A stretch of 64,000 nt of DNA, taken from contig NZ_CP116808.1 in assembly GCF_028464065.1 (NCBI RefSeq), positions 62,001 to 126,000 of the forward strand, read 5' to 3'. This document shows positions 46,043 to 54,842 of this stretch, piece after piece (position 1 is the stretch's first letter; each line of letters begins with the position of its first letter). The notes beneath the pieces are model-generated. The model was not told the origin of the DNA. It did no database searches and saw nothing but the letters and a program-made list of their open reading frames with translations. Source of the DNA: Saprospira sp. CCB-QB6. Its GTDB lineage: Bacteria > Bacteroidota > Bacteroidia > Chitinophagales > Saprospiraceae. The position numbers and the translations under genes were made by a program.

Positions 46043-46468
46043 TTAGAGATCGCTGTTATTCATGGCCAAGTTTTCAATTTCAGTAGCTACTTTTTGGGGC
46101 ACATAGAGGATGAATTTCATTTCTTCTTCTAAGGCTTCGCCTTTGAGTTTGACTACTTTTTGGCCTTTGGGCATAATAATTTTATAGCCGGTCCCCACAT
46201 CTTCTAGCGCAATTTCGTAGCGGCCCACAGCCACTAGGCGGTCTAGAATCACTTGCTGGCAGTTTTCTACGGCCACTACCGTTTGTAGGCGGGCAAAATC
46301 TTTGTCCCAAACTTGGAGTTCTACTTGGCCAGGGAGGCTAGCCAAAAGCTCAGAACGACCTTCTAGAGCGATAGAGCGAACCAAAGTTTTTTGGGCCTGT
46401 GCGGTTATTTGCCCTACAAACATGAACTGAAGGGCAAGGATGCTGAGTATAAAGTATAGCTTTTTCAT
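46043..46468 (-). CDS. Secreted hypothetical protein, paralogue of 33,653-34,045
   Basis: A 141-residue protein with a signal peptide (residues 1-24, ending TAQA) and a beta-rich body homologous to the 33,653 protein. Both have a core VGRYE/LGRYD followed by a MPKxxK element. Probably an envelope protein of unknown role. Its neighbours are a Ras-like GTPase (convergent) and a REP. Confidence 0.68.
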   Translation of the reverse strand: MKKLYFILSILALQFMFVGQITAQAQKTLVRSIALEGRSELLASLPGQVELQVWDKDFARLQTVVAVENCQQVILDRLVAVGRYEIALEDVGTGYKIIMPKGQKVVKLKGEALEEEMKFILYVPQKVATEIENLAMNNSDL

Positions 46469-46690
46469 AGGGTATATAATTTTATAGGGAATGAGGAAAT
46501 TATATTTCGATTCCCCTAGTTCGTTTCCTTTCTTACAAAACGATCATTGGGGTCAAATAGTTGGCAGGAAATTAAATATTTGTCAAAAATATTAAAAAAA
46601 GTTTTCTCCGTAGCATATTTGTCTTACAAAGCCTGCTATTCTGCTTAGTTTTAATTGCCTTCAATGTTTATCTTTAGCGCATAGGAATTT

Positions 46691-46885
46691 GGCCTAGCGA
46701 TGTGCAGCAGTGGCCCAAAGGGCCAGACCAAGGCGGCTTTGCCGCCGCAGGGCCGAGCGAATAGCGAGCTGCGCAACGTAGCGCCCGCCGTAGGCGGGAG
46801 GCCCCAAAACAGCAGCGAGCTGCGACAACAAGGCCTTCAGGCCGCAGTTCGACGACCGAAGGGAGTAAACGTAGCGGGAGGCCCC
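46691..46885 (-). repeat. REP element, type I, with a second partial copy
   Basis: A full minus-strand REP (GGGGCCTCCCGCC ... CATCGCTAGGCC, 46,691-46,807) adjoins a second, shorter unit (46,816-46,885) containing GCCGCAGTTCGACGACC. That CAACAAGG...CAGTTCGACGACC unit recurs at 50,498-50,530 and 52,776-52,810 in the RHS array. Otherwise 46,469-46,690 is featureless AT-rich DNA. Confidence 0.8.
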
Positions 46886-46916
46886 AAAAAAATTTAATCA
46901 TCATAAGTAAATAGCA

Positions 46917-49061
46917 ATGCAAAAATTCAGTATTCTAGTTTGTGCTTTTTTATTGTTGGCTCCTTTGGGCTTGCAGGCGCAAAAAAGTTTAAGTTTGGAA
47001 GATGCCGTAATGCAACAATGGCGAAAATTTCGGCCAGAGCACTTGAGAGTGGCGCAATGGCAAGAAGAGGGCAAAGGCTTTACGCAATCGGGGCCTCGAT
47101 ATCAGGAAGTATTTTATTATGAGGGCAAAAAGGCGCCAAAATCCCTATTTTCGACCAAGGATTTGCAGGCAGCCTTTGGTGAGCAGGTCCCTTATATTGC
47201 CAATTTTGGTTATTTGTCTAAGACAGAGATTTTCCTTTCTTTTGGGCAGGCTTATTATCGTTATGACTACAAAAGCAAGCAGGGCAAAAAGTGGGTGGCT
47301 TATCCGCAGGAAGCCGCTAATATGACCTTTCATAAAGAAACGGGCCGTTTGGCTTATACGATAGATAACAATATTTATTTGGCGACGGAGCAGGAGGAAA
47401 AAACGGCGGTCACGCTCTTTAATAATCCGGAAATTGTATCGGGTCAAGCTATTGCGCGCAGTGAATTTGGGATTAGCCAAGGCTTATTTTGGGCCCCTAA
47501 TGGACAATATTTGGCCTTTTATCAAAAGGATGAATCAGAAGTTACGGATTATCCTTTAGTTGATATTAGCAGCACCCCCGCCAAATTGCGCAACATTAAG
47601 TATCCGATGGCCGGGCAAGCCAGTGAAAAAGCTAAGGTTGGGGTTTTTGATCCAGTATCTGGACAAACCGTTTACCTCAAAATTGAGGGCGATGAAGCCG
47701 ATCAGTACTTGACCAATTTGGGTTGGGGGCCAAAAAGTGAGAAAATTTATTTGGCGCAGATCAATCGCGACCAAAATGCCATGCGTTTGAACGTTTATGA
47801 GGCCAAAACGGGCAAATTCATTAAAACCCTTTTCGAGGAAAAACATGAGCGTTATGTAGAGCCCGAAAAAGCCGTTTGGTTTTTGCCCAACAATCCCAAG
47901 GAATTTCTTTGGGCGAGTGAGCGAGATGGGTTTACACATTTGTATCGCTATGAGGCCGAAACGGGCAAATTGCTCAATGCCGTGAGCAAGGGATATTGGG
48001 AAGTAGAAGAAATTTTGGGTCTAGACAGCAGCGGAAAATCTGTCATTTGTATGGGAACCGATCCATCTGGCCTTAATTTGTATGCCTACAAGCTTTCTTT
48101 GGATGGCAAAAAGCAAACGCAACTGACTAAGGAAGAGGGGCAGCACCACTGCCAATTGAGTCCTGATGGCAAATGGTTGTTGGATGAATATAGCAACATC
48201 AGCACACCTAATGTTGCTCAATTAATCTCAACCAAAAACGGAAAAGTAAAACAGGAGTTCATCAAGGCCGAAAATCCCTTGAAAGAGTATAAAGTAGGCA
48301 CCACCGAGCTGCTCACACTCAAGGCTGCCGATGGTACTGATTTACAGGCTCGTTTGATTAAGCCCTCTGACTTTGATCCGAAGAAAAAATATCCCGTTAT
48401 TGTTTATGTCTATGGCGGTCCACATGCCCAAATGGTGACCAATAGTTGGTTGGGTGGTGCTTCGCTCTGGATGCAACAGCAGGCCGAAAAAGGGTATTTG
48501 GTCTTCACCCTAGACAATCGCGGTTCGGCAAATCGAGGTTTTGAATTTGAGAGCATCATCCACCGCCAATTGGGCGAAGTGGAAATGCAGGACCAATTGG
48601 TTGGGGTAAATTACCTCAAGCAACAAGCCTTTGTAGATGCCGATCGGATGGCGGTACATGGTTGGAGTTTTGGCGGTTTTATGACCACTTCTTTAATGCT
48701 TCGTCAGCCAGGTGTTTTCCGTGTTGGGGTAGCTGGTGGCCCAGTGACCGACTGGAAATTTTATGAGGTGATGTATGGCGAGCGCTATATGGATCGTCCA
48801 GAAGAGAATCCTGAAGGCTATGCCAAAAATCGCCTACACAATTATGTAGATCAATTGCAGGGCGACCTCTTATTGATTCATGGCAGTGTAGATGATGTGG
48901 TCGTTTTGCAACATAACCACAGCCTTATTCAAGCCTTTGTAGAAGCCGAAAAGCAGGTGGATTACTTTGTTTATCCGGGCCATCCGCATAATGTGCGCGG
49001 CAAGGATCGGGTGCATTTGATGCGCAAGGTACTGCAGTATATTGAAGATAAGTTGAACTAA
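46917..49061 (+). CDS. Secreted dipeptidyl-peptidase IV-type S9 peptidase
   Basis: A 714-residue serine peptidase with a signal peptide (residues 1-20, LLAPLGLQAQ), an eight-blade propeller (about 40-440) with LFWAPNGQYLAFYQKDESEV, and the S9 catalytic domain: S584 in HGWSFGGFMTT, D659/D660 in IHGSVDDVV and the histidine in YPGHPHNV (H691). It cleaves X-Pro dipeptides from peptides in the periplasm or outside. It has no sorting domain. Terminated by its own hairpin. Confidence 0.94.
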   Translation: MQKFSILVCAFLLLAPLGLQAQKSLSLEDAVMQQWRKFRPEHLRVAQWQEEGKGFTQSGPRYQEVFYYEGKKAPKSLFSTKDLQAAFGEQVPYIANFGYLSKTEIFLSFGQAYYRYDYKSKQGKKWVAYPQEAANMTFHKETGRLAYTIDNNIYLATEQEEKTAVTLFNNPEIVSGQAIARSEFGISQGLFWAPNGQYLAFYQKDESEVTDYPLVDISSTPAKLRNIKYPMAGQASEKAKVGVFDPVSGQTVYLKIEGDEADQYLTNLGWGPKSEKIYLAQINRDQNAMRLNVYEAKTGKFIKTLFEEKHERYVEPEKAVWFLPNNPKEFLWASERDGFTHLYRYEAETGKLLNAVSKGYWEVEEILGLDSSGKSVICMGTDPSGLNLYAYKLSLDGKKQTQLTKEEGQHHCQLSPDGKWLLDEYSNISTPNVAQLISTKNGKVKQEFIKAENPLKEYKVGTTELLTLKAADGTDLQARLIKPSDFDPKKKYPVIVYVYGGPHAQMVTNSWLGGASLWMQQQAEKGYLVFTLDNRGSANRGFEFESIIHRQLGEVEMQDQLVGVNYLKQQAFVDADRMAVHGWSFGGFMTTSLMLRQPGVFRVGVAGGPVTDWKFYEVMYGERYMDRPEENPEGYAKNRLHNYVDQLQGDLLLIHGSVDDVVVLQHNHSLIQAFVEAEKQVDYFVYPGHPHNVRGKDRVHLMRKVLQYIEDKLN

Positions 49062-49082
49062 CTTTTGGCGGAAATAAATAGA

Positions 49083-49115
49083 AAAGAGCGGGCAGATTTG
49101 CCCGCTCTTTTTTTT
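49083..49115 (+). terminator. Terminator of the S9 peptidase gene
   Basis: AAGAGCGGGCA/TGCCCGCTCTT stem and eight T. It marks the left end of the ordinary gene region; the minus-strand toxin/immunity island begins beyond it. Confidence 0.9.
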
Positions 49116-49129
49116 GTCTCTGCAGCGTC

Positions 49130-49601
49130 CTACTCCACAAAATCATCAGTCGCTCTTCTGGGCTGCTCTAGGTAATCTATTAACCAAGGCTTTGCCCGAC
49201 CAGCAGCAATCAAATAATCATGATCGTTCTGACTAAGGAGATAATCTATTTTTCTAGAGGTGATATAAAATACAAAATTAAAGGACTCCCCTAGCACATT
49301 TACTAGATCTTCCATCCGCTGAAACTCAAATCCCCTTTTTTTCATATTGGTACTCAAATATAAGAATACAGGGCTCTTCTGTCGGAAAATCAGTCATCCA
49401 CATCCAACTGTCTGCATCTCTAATAGCAAAAGATTCCTCACTAACCATATTTTCCCACAAAGAGAATTCGTACTCCTTTAAGGTAGTAAACTGATCTAGT
49501 ACTTGGCTTAAGATAGGGGCTAGTTCTTCTTCAGACAGAATCTTATAGTCCGTTATGGACAAGCATTTTATGGAGCCTAAAACTTCATTAAAATCATACA
49601 T
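49130..49601 (-). pseudogene. Split small gene with a +1 frameshift, probable orphan immunity gene
   Basis: Two overlapping minus-strand frames, 49,601-49,326 (91 residues, ending FEYQYEKKGI) and 49,357-49,130 (75 residues, GFEFQRMEDLVNVLGESFNF...), look like the two halves of one protein of about 157 residues. The join falls in a run of seven A then four G, and removing one base would restore a continuous frame. The composition (acidic, aromatic, no signal) is like an immunity protein. Pseudogene, true programmed shift or a sequencing error cannot be separated here. Confidence 0.6.
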
Positions 49602-49648
49602 AAATTATTGTTTTAGCTGTTCTTCCTATTGAGGGTTTAGATTTTTTG

Positions 49649-49665
49649 GGGCTTGCCCTTCCCGA
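49649..49665 (+). repeat. REP remnant
   Basis: TTTTGGGGCTTGCCC, the left edge of a REP only, between the two orphan small genes. Confidence 0.45.
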
Positions 49666-49683
49666 ACTAGGAGCGCATAAACA

Positions 49684-50151
49684 TTAGTTCATTCTATTCA
49701 ATAATTTAGTCATGCTTATATCATTTTCATCCAACCAATTTTCAGAAAAAAAATAGCTTCTATGACTATTCTCAGTATAACACACTAATAATCCATCCTG
49801 TACAAAAAGATCTAAGTAAGCAAGCATTTGAGGTAATGGGATATCCTCAGCTATGGTTTCTTGAGACCTATAAAACTCTTTAAAGCTCCATAAGGATATG
49901 TACAAGCCCCCATTCTCTAATCCTACCACATTATAATCTAAATCGAAACTAGGAAATTTAAGACTACAGCCTGCACCATGATAGTTGTAATGTACAGCTT
50001 GGCCCTGTACGGAAATTACTCCTTTTGAAGGAAATAATTTTTGAAAGAAATACGGCTGACCTTTTATAATATACTTATTCATCAATGCAAATTCAAAGCA
50101 TCGAATACTCTCTGCATAGATCAATAACTGTTTCTTCAGTTTCACATACAT
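49684..50151 (-). CDS. Small hypothetical protein, possible orphan immunity protein
   Basis: A 155-residue cytosolic protein without signal peptide. It has a HGAGCSLKF segment and a following acidic strand, loosely like the DUF6896 family that contains immunity-type proteins; I hold this weakly. It sits at the 3' end of the RHS array, separated from cassette A by a REP and a hairpin module, and no toxin gene is next to it. The ATG at 50,151 is preceded by no clear ribosome binding site. Confidence 0.55.
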   Translation of the reverse strand: MYVKLKKQLLIYAESIRCFEFALMNKYIIKGQPYFFQKLFPSKGVISVQGQAVHYNYHGAGCSLKFPSFDLDYNVVGLENGGLYISLWSFKEFYRSQETIAEDIPLPQMLAYLDLFVQDGLLVCYTENSHRSYFFSENWLDENDISMTKLLNRMN

Positions 50152-50198
50152 ATCAATCTAAATATCAAATTTTTACGCTATTGTGTTTGTATTTTTTT

Positions 50199-50353
50199 GG
50201 GGCCTGCCGCCTACGGCGGCCGGGCCCTTGCAGGGCTCGCTATTCGCTCGGCCCTTCGGCGGCTAAGCCGCCTTGGTCTGGCCGTTGGCCACCCTTACAG
50301 GCCCCTAGGCCAAGTCGCTTCGCTCCTTTGCGGCGGCTTCGCCGCCTGTAGGA
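50199..50353 (+). repeat. REP element, type IV (spacer 1, forward)
   Basis: TTTTGGGGCCTGCCGCC start, CCCCTAGGCC end, then the AGTCGCTTCGCTCC and GGCGGCTTCGCCGCC tail hairpins. Bounds cassette A on its downstream side. Confidence 0.85.
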
Positions 50354-50368
50354 TGGATGTATATCCCA

Positions 50369-50444
50369 GTGGGTTGAAACCCACAGCAACAAAAGCGGCC
50401 ATACTAAACGCAATAAAAATGAGCCGAAGGTTGAAACCATCGGC
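50369..50444. repeat. Two-hairpin GGTTnAAACC module, spacer 1
   Basis: GTGGGTTGAAACCCAC (50,369-50,384) and a 22-bp hairpin with GGTTGAAACC at its centre (50,423-50,444), joined by a conserved CAGCAACAAAAGCGGCC linker. Confidence 0.8.
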
Positions 50445-50472
50445 CCATAACTAGCAGGACTAATTTCCTGCG

Positions 50473-50540
50473 TCTAGAAGGAGCGAAGCGACTGGCCACA
50501 ACAAGGCTGAAAGCCGCAGTTCGACGACCAACGAGAGTAA
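50473..50540 (-). repeat. Partial inverted REP arm, spacer 1
   Basis: TCTAGAAGGAGCGAAGCGACT then GGCCACAACAAGG and CAGTTCGACGACC; the rest of the inverted REP present in spacers 2, 4 and 5 is missing. Confidence 0.65.
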
Positions 50541-50597
50541 CCTAAAGACCTATAAACGGGTTGAATATAGACTACCTCTACTATTACAGACAAATGA

Positions 50598-51296
50598 CTA
50601 ATCATTTAGATAGAAATGGTATGTATATTTTTTCTTCCCTTCAAGATAAAAATTCATTACATACTCTCCTACATTATAATCACTAATCAAAATCCTAGGC
50701 TCAGCACTATGAAATTCATATTTTTCAATTAAACAATTCTTACCATTTATTACTCTCTCTAAATAAACTTCTAGCTGTTCATCAAACAAAACAAAATACA
50801 AAAGTCCATTTGCACAAAAATTACTCTTAGTATATGTTTTAACCCTTTCACTTGCTTTATCAAAAGCAATAATATCCTCAAAATGTTCTATCAAAAATCT
50901 ATTGCTATAATTATCTACACTAAGTTCAATAGCGCTATATGGATATATATTACAGTTTCCATTAAATCTTCTAAAAGAAATTTTTTTCTGCTCTTTAGAG
51001 CTCCATATAGAACCTCTAGTTAAAATATTATTACTTACTAAGTGTCGTAATTCTGTTTTTTCATAATTAACGATAGTGGCTTGTAAAACCTTTTTGGATT
51101 TCATTTTAATATAACAATCCTCACAAGTGGAGTGATTTAATTTAATGACATTACCATGGGAGATTGCAATATCATTACCACAAACTATTTCAAGAACATA
51201 GTTTGGTATTGTACCATAAATTATTCCTGAAGGATTCCTACAGCATTGGAGGCAAAAAAAGCTAAATATTAAAAATAGTATTTTTAATAACTTCAT
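50598..51296 (-). CDS. Predicted immunity lipoprotein of cassette A
   Basis: A 232-residue protein beginning MKLLKILFLIFSFFCLQCC, a lipoprotein signal with a lipobox-like LQCC. The rest is soluble with two Cys pairs (CEDC, CNIYP region). Its ATG lies 1 bp after the stop of the RHS toxin (translation coupling), so it is very probably the cognate immunity protein. The secreted location suggests protection in the periplasm. No family recognised; it differs from the other immunity proteins here. Confidence 0.72.
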   Translation of the reverse strand: MKLLKILFLIFSFFCLQCCRNPSGIIYGTIPNYVLEIVCGNDIAISHGNVIKLNHSTCEDCYIKMKSKKVLQATIVNYEKTELRHLVSNNILTRGSIWSSKEQKKISFRRFNGNCNIYPYSAIELSVDNYSNRFLIEHFEDIIAFDKASERVKTYTKSNFCANGLLYFVLFDEQLEVYLERVINGKNCLIEKYEFHSAEPRILISDYNVGEYVMNFYLEGKKKYTYHFYLND

Positions 51297-51297
51297 C

Positions 51298-52377
51298 TTA
51301 ATTATCTATTTTATAGTTTTTATCAGGAAATCTTTTATTCCACTTCCTTCCGAAAAACACTTTTTGGTTCCGGTCTCTTATCACCCTATTTTCAAAATTT
51401 ATAGCTCGACCCTCATCATGAGCTCTAACACCATGGTTATTTAACCTATTTAAATTATGACCTTGATCTGCATCATATGCATGTTTAAACTCATGAGCAG
51501 AATCAGTTATTAGACCTCCATCAAGTCCTTCTTTCTTTAGGCTCTCTTTATATTCAGCAGATACATCTAAGTAGATTATAGTACCTATACCTGGACCGCT
51601 TTCCGTATTTATATATGTAGGGATTTCACCTTCATGTCCTGGTTTCAAAATCCTATCCATTGGTCTATTATTTTGAATTTCTTCAAGTTCAGATTCTAGT
51701 AGGGAAAGTTCATGTTCTAATTGAACTTTGGGGTCTAATAATCCTGAGGGTTCAGAAGCTATTTGCATCCTTTCTTCATTAGGATTTTCGTTATCTGAAC
51801 TAAAATCCATTAAAGTCAATTCATTGAGTTTTTGAATTCCTTTATCTCTAAGATTAGAGATTCGAACAACATCTGCTGGCTTAACAAAAGACCCTTTAGC
51901 TAGGGCATATTCTGGTGCTGTTTGAGCTTCACGAATAATATGTAGTTTTTCTGATTTTGCTAAGTCTCCAACTAGTTTTCTATATGTTTTAGAAAGTCTA
52001 CTTCCCCTTCGAATGACACGCCTCATTTTTCGCTTAAATTTCCTAGACCCCTCAATTCTAAGCGTATCCCCCAAAACATCCGAAAACATGACTGGATTAT
52101 TCTCCATCATAGCATAAGGCGAAACAGAAACATTAGGCTTAGGGTCATGGCTCCACCAACGCCCCAAGCGACTATCTTGCATCCTAAAATAGGTAAAATT
52201 GACTCCTTCGGCTATTTCATCTTCTTGCTCCACCCCATTAAACCCAAAACGATACTCCTCCCCACTCACAAACTTGCGCCCAGGCATTTCCCAACCAAAG
52301 GGATAATACAAACTAGCCGAAAATACCTGCGCCAGATAATAATCCGCCTGCCCAGTTTGGCTGCTGTCTTGGCCCAA
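51298..52377 (-). CDS. RHS-core cassette A, M91-like metallopeptidase toxin
   Basis: A 359-residue tip of an RHS protein. Residues 1-104 are the conserved RHS-associated core (SLYYPFGWEMPGR, YRFGFNG, RMQDSRLGRWWSHDP). The C-terminal toxin has HEFKHAYD (H295, E296, H299) and a later E322/E329 in DEGRAINFEN, the pattern of M91 (NleD-like) zinc peptidases. The frame stays open upstream to an in-frame TAA at 52,447-52,449 and the only possible start is a TTG, so it looks untranslated by itself. Coupled to its immunity gene. Confidence 0.8.
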   Translation of the reverse strand: MGQDSSQTGQADYYLAQVFSASLYYPFGWEMPGRKFVSGEEYRFGFNGVEQEDEIAEGVNFTYFRMQDSRLGRWWSHDPKPNVSVSPYAMMENNPVMFSDVLGDTLRIEGSRKFKRKMRRVIRRGSRLSKTYRKLVGDLAKSEKLHIIREAQTAPEYALAKGSFVKPADVVRISNLRDKGIQKLNELTLMDFSSDNENPNEERMQIASEPSGLLDPKVQLEHELSLLESELEEIQNNRPMDRILKPGHEGEIPTYINTESGPGIGTIIYLDVSAEYKESLKKEGLDGGLITDSAHEFKHAYDADQGHNLNRLNNHGVRAHDEGRAINFENRVIRDRNQKVFFGRKWNKRFPDKNYKIDN

Positions 52378-52494
52378 AGATTTATCGCTGACCGTAGCTA
52401 GGACGTTGCCTAGGTGGTTGGACAGCTCGTAGCGGCCCAGCTCATTTTATTTCAAAGAACGAGGTCTAAAGATACTATTTTTTATCCTTTTTTT

Positions 52495-52630
52495 GGGGCC
52501 GGCCGCCTAAGGCGGCCGGGCCCTTACAGGGCTCGCAGGGCTGCTCGGCCCTGCGCCAGCAAGCTGGCTGGGTCTGCCGCTGCGCGGCACCCTTGCAGGC
52601 CCCTAGGCCTGCGGCGGCTTCGCCGCCTGT
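52495..52630 (+). repeat. REP element, type IV (spacer 2, forward)
   Basis: GGGGCCGGCCGCC start, CCCCTAGGCC end, hairpin 2 CCAGCAAGCTGG, hairpin 3 TGCCGCTGCGCGGCA. Confidence 0.85.
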
Positions 52631-52648
52631 AGAATGGATATATATACC

Positions 52649-52724
52649 TGTAGGTTGAAACCCACAGCAACAAAAGCGGCCATACTAAGCACAATAAAAT
52701 GAGCCGAAGGTTAAAACCATCGGC
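52649..52724. repeat. Two-hairpin module, spacer 2
   Basis: TGTAGGTTGAAACCCACA (52,649-52,666) and a second GGTTAAAACC hairpin at 52,703-52,724, with the same linker as in spacer 1. Confidence 0.8.
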
Positions 52725-52752
52725 CCATAACTAGAAAGGCTAATTTCCTGCG

Positions 52753-52926
52753 TCTAGAAGGAGCGAAGCGACTGGCCACAACAAGGCTGAAAGCCGCAGT
52801 TCGACGACCAAAGGGAGTAACCGATGGGCAGCAGTGGCCGTTAGGCCAGACCAAGGCGCTGAAAGCGCCGAAGGGCCGAGCGAACAGCGAGCTGCGAAAC
52901 AGCCCGGCCGCCTAAGGCGGCAGGCC
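52753..52926 (-). repeat. Inverted REP, spacer 2 (left partner of cassette B)
   Basis: After TCTAGAAGGAGCG and the CAGTTCGACGACC unit, a minus-strand type IV REP occupies 52,822-52,926 and ends 2 bp before the cassette B immunity stop. It is the near-perfect inverted match of the REP at 54,689. Confidence 0.85.
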
Positions 52927-52927
52927 T

Positions 52928-53401
52928 CTAGAATACAGGCTTATTATTCTGACATAAGTCAGAGAATAAAAATTTAATGCCTTTTAGCACCACCCCACAA
53001 CTAGGACAATATACGTCTTTTAATTCAGACTGTTGTTTCAAAAAATGTTTTTTATCTTCAATTCCCAATTGGACATCAAAAGAAGAAACTAATCCTCCAT
53101 AAATTTCAAAACTACATTTTTTACATTTTACATTAACAGGGGCAAACCTAAACAACTTATTGTTTTTTTTATACAAAAAAATTGGATACAAAGATTTCAT
53201 TTCATTCTTAAACTCTGAAAATCTTACATCTACACAATCAATTTCAACAAGAATTTGAAAATCCTTATAATATCTTTTAAGCAACCGTTTTGCACCTTTT
53301 TCCTTTGCAAGGTTCAAAAAAACATCTAAATCATTTTTATCTTTTATAAGATATGTTGGTGTATTAAAATACAACTGGTTAGCAAACTTTGACTTATTCA
53401 T
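52928..53401 (-). CDS. Predicted immunity protein of cassette B
   Basis: 157 residues from the ATG at 53,401 (MNKSKFANQLYFNTPTYL), 10 bp after the toxin stop. Two CxxC pairs (CKKC and CPSC) suggest a small zinc ribbon. There is no signal peptide, so it acts in the cytosol, as expected for protection against an ADP-ribosylating toxin. The gene ends at the REP edge. The frame can be extended 12 codons upstream into the toxin, which I reject as the start. Confidence 0.7.
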   Translation of the reverse strand: MNKSKFANQLYFNTPTYLIKDKNDLDVFLNLAKEKGAKRLLKRYYKDFQILVEIDCVDVRFSEFKNEMKSLYPIFLYKKNNKLFRFAPVNVKCKKCSFEIYGGLVSSFDVQLGIEDKKHFLKQQSELKDVYCPSCGVVLKGIKFLFSDLCQNNKPVF

Positions 53402-53411
53402 AAAATTTCTT

Positions 53412-54566
53412 TTATCTAGGGCCATGCTCTTCCACACTTAATGGTTCTACTTCTATAGGAACTAAATATTCAGCCTCTGTATTTTTGCTATTGGGCTGTT
53501 TGATTACATCGCTTCGTTTTACTCTAATTTCAAATAACATATAAGCTCCTCCTCTAGAACTTCCAAAATAATGAGCAGTTTTTTTATTCTCTGTAAAAGA
53601 AATAAGCGTTCGTTCTGCATCAACCCCATTAACACAAACTCCGTCTAAAAATGAAACACTTCCACCATGCGCCAATGCATAACGTTCTATACTTCCAAAA
53701 TGCGTTATAAGACCTTCATGCATATCAGTTTTATACGTAGATATTTTTGATTGAAACATTTGCGTAATTGCGGCTTGACTCATGACTAAACCACTATCAT
53801 CATATGCTAACTGTTCAGCATAATTATCAGTTCCTCGATATAATGTGATGTACTCATCATCTTGATCATCCTTTCGTGGGGATTCAATTGGAACATCCTC
53901 ATTCCACCATTTTTCTTTCCATTTCAAAAAAGATTCTGCATTTGCAGGAGGAAGAGGATAACCATAATGTTGCCATTTATTCCAAAACTCTCCATGCTCT
54001 GACTGATCATATTCATGTGCTAGATCTTTACTTGCCCGTCCACCACCACTTCCAAATAAATTTATAACTGCTAGACCTGCATCTATAAAACCACCTCTGC
54101 CTAACGAAGGTTTTGGGCTTGTTCTTACCCTAGGCGTCTTTCTTAATTTACTTCTTACGCTATTTTCTAAGCTTTTTTTATTTTTTATCTCAATTTTAGT
54201 TCTTGTTTGCTCTTTTGTTTTAACTTGAACTTCTTCTTTAAACTCTAAACCATCTAAATCACTTCCTGCTATCGGACAATTATGGGCAAATTGATAACAG
54301 GTCAGCATTGGATAATCAGGCGCCAACGGATCCACACTCAAAAACTTTCCTATACTCGGATTATACAACCGAAAGCCATAATCCTGAATATTTTGTGTTC
54401 CCCAATCTCGGTCATCCTCCTTCCCATTAAACCCAAAACGATACTCCTCCCCACTCACAAACTTACGCCCAGGCATTTCCCAACCAAAAGGATAATATAG
54501 ACTAGCCGAAGAAACCTGCGCCAGATAATAATCTGCCTGTCCCGTTTGACTGCTGTCTTGGCCCAA
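53412..54566 (-). CDS. RHS-core cassette B, ADP-ribosyltransferase-like toxin
   Basis: 384 residues: RHS core (1-105, with SIGKFLSVDPLAPDYP), a basic linker (about 110-235) and a C-terminal domain with the R-S-E signature of ADP-ribosyltransferases: R244 in LYRGT, S323/T325 in ISFT and E364/E366 in TEAEYLVP. It would modify cytosolic proteins or nucleic acid. The open frame runs back to TAA at 54,642-54,644 with no ATG, so it is a donor-type cassette. Paired with a cytosolic zinc-ribbon immunity gene. Confidence 0.8.
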   Translation of the reverse strand: MGQDSSQTGQADYYLAQVSSASLYYPFGWEMPGRKFVSGEEYRFGFNGKEDDRDWGTQNIQDYGFRLYNPSIGKFLSVDPLAPDYPMLTCYQFAHNCPIAGSDLDGLEFKEEVQVKTKEQTRTKIEIKNKKSLENSVRSKLRKTPRVRTSPKPSLGRGGFIDAGLAVINLFGSGGGRASKDLAHEYDQSEHGEFWNKWQHYGYPLPPANAESFLKWKEKWWNEDVPIESPRKDDQDDEYITLYRGTDNYAEQLAYDDSGLVMSQAAITQMFQSKISTYKTDMHEGLITHFGSIERYALAHGGSVSFLDGVCVNGVDAERTLISFTENKKTAHYFGSSRGGAYMLFEIRVKRSDVIKQPNSKNTEAEYLVPIEVEPLSVEEHGPR

Positions 54567-54688
54567 AGATTTATCGCTGACCGTAGCCAGGACGTTGCTG
54601 AGCTGGTTGGACAGCTCGTAGCGGCGGCGGCCCAGCTCATTTTATTTCAAAGAACGAGGTCTAAAGGTAGTATTTTTTATCTTTTTTT

Positions 54689-54826
54689 GGGGCCTGCCGC
54701 CTAAGGCGGCCGGGCTGTTTCGCAGCTCGCTGTTCGCTCGGCCCTTCGGCGCTTTCAGCGCCTTGGTCTGGCCTAACGGCCACTGCTGTCCATCCCTAGG
54801 CCTGCGGCGGCTTCGCCGCCTGTAGG
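54689..54826 (+). repeat. REP element, type IV (spacer 3, right partner of cassette B)
   Basis: GGGGCCTGCCGCC start, ATCCCTAGGCC at 54,802 and tail hairpin GGCGGCTTCGCCGCC. The same variant stands at 57,398 and, inverted, at 52,822 and 59,781. Confidence 0.85.
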
Positions 54827-54842
54827 ATGGATGTATATCCCA

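Noticed and set aside
49331-49357. Programmed -1 ribosomal frameshift at the A7G4 run
   Set aside because: The downstream frame is +1 relative to the upstream one, so classic -1 slippage would not reach it. A single-base length change is simpler.
50369-50444. GTTGAAAC-containing hairpins as CRISPR repeats
   Set aside because: They occur once per intercassette spacer with a conserved linker, not at regular 30-40 bp spacing with variable spacers.
54455-54640. 61-residue ATG-led frame starting MSWAAAATSCPT, identical in cassettes B and C (57,164-57,349)
   Set aside because: It is an out-of-frame reading of the conserved RHS core. The identity reflects DNA duplication, and the in-frame reading gives the RHS sequence.
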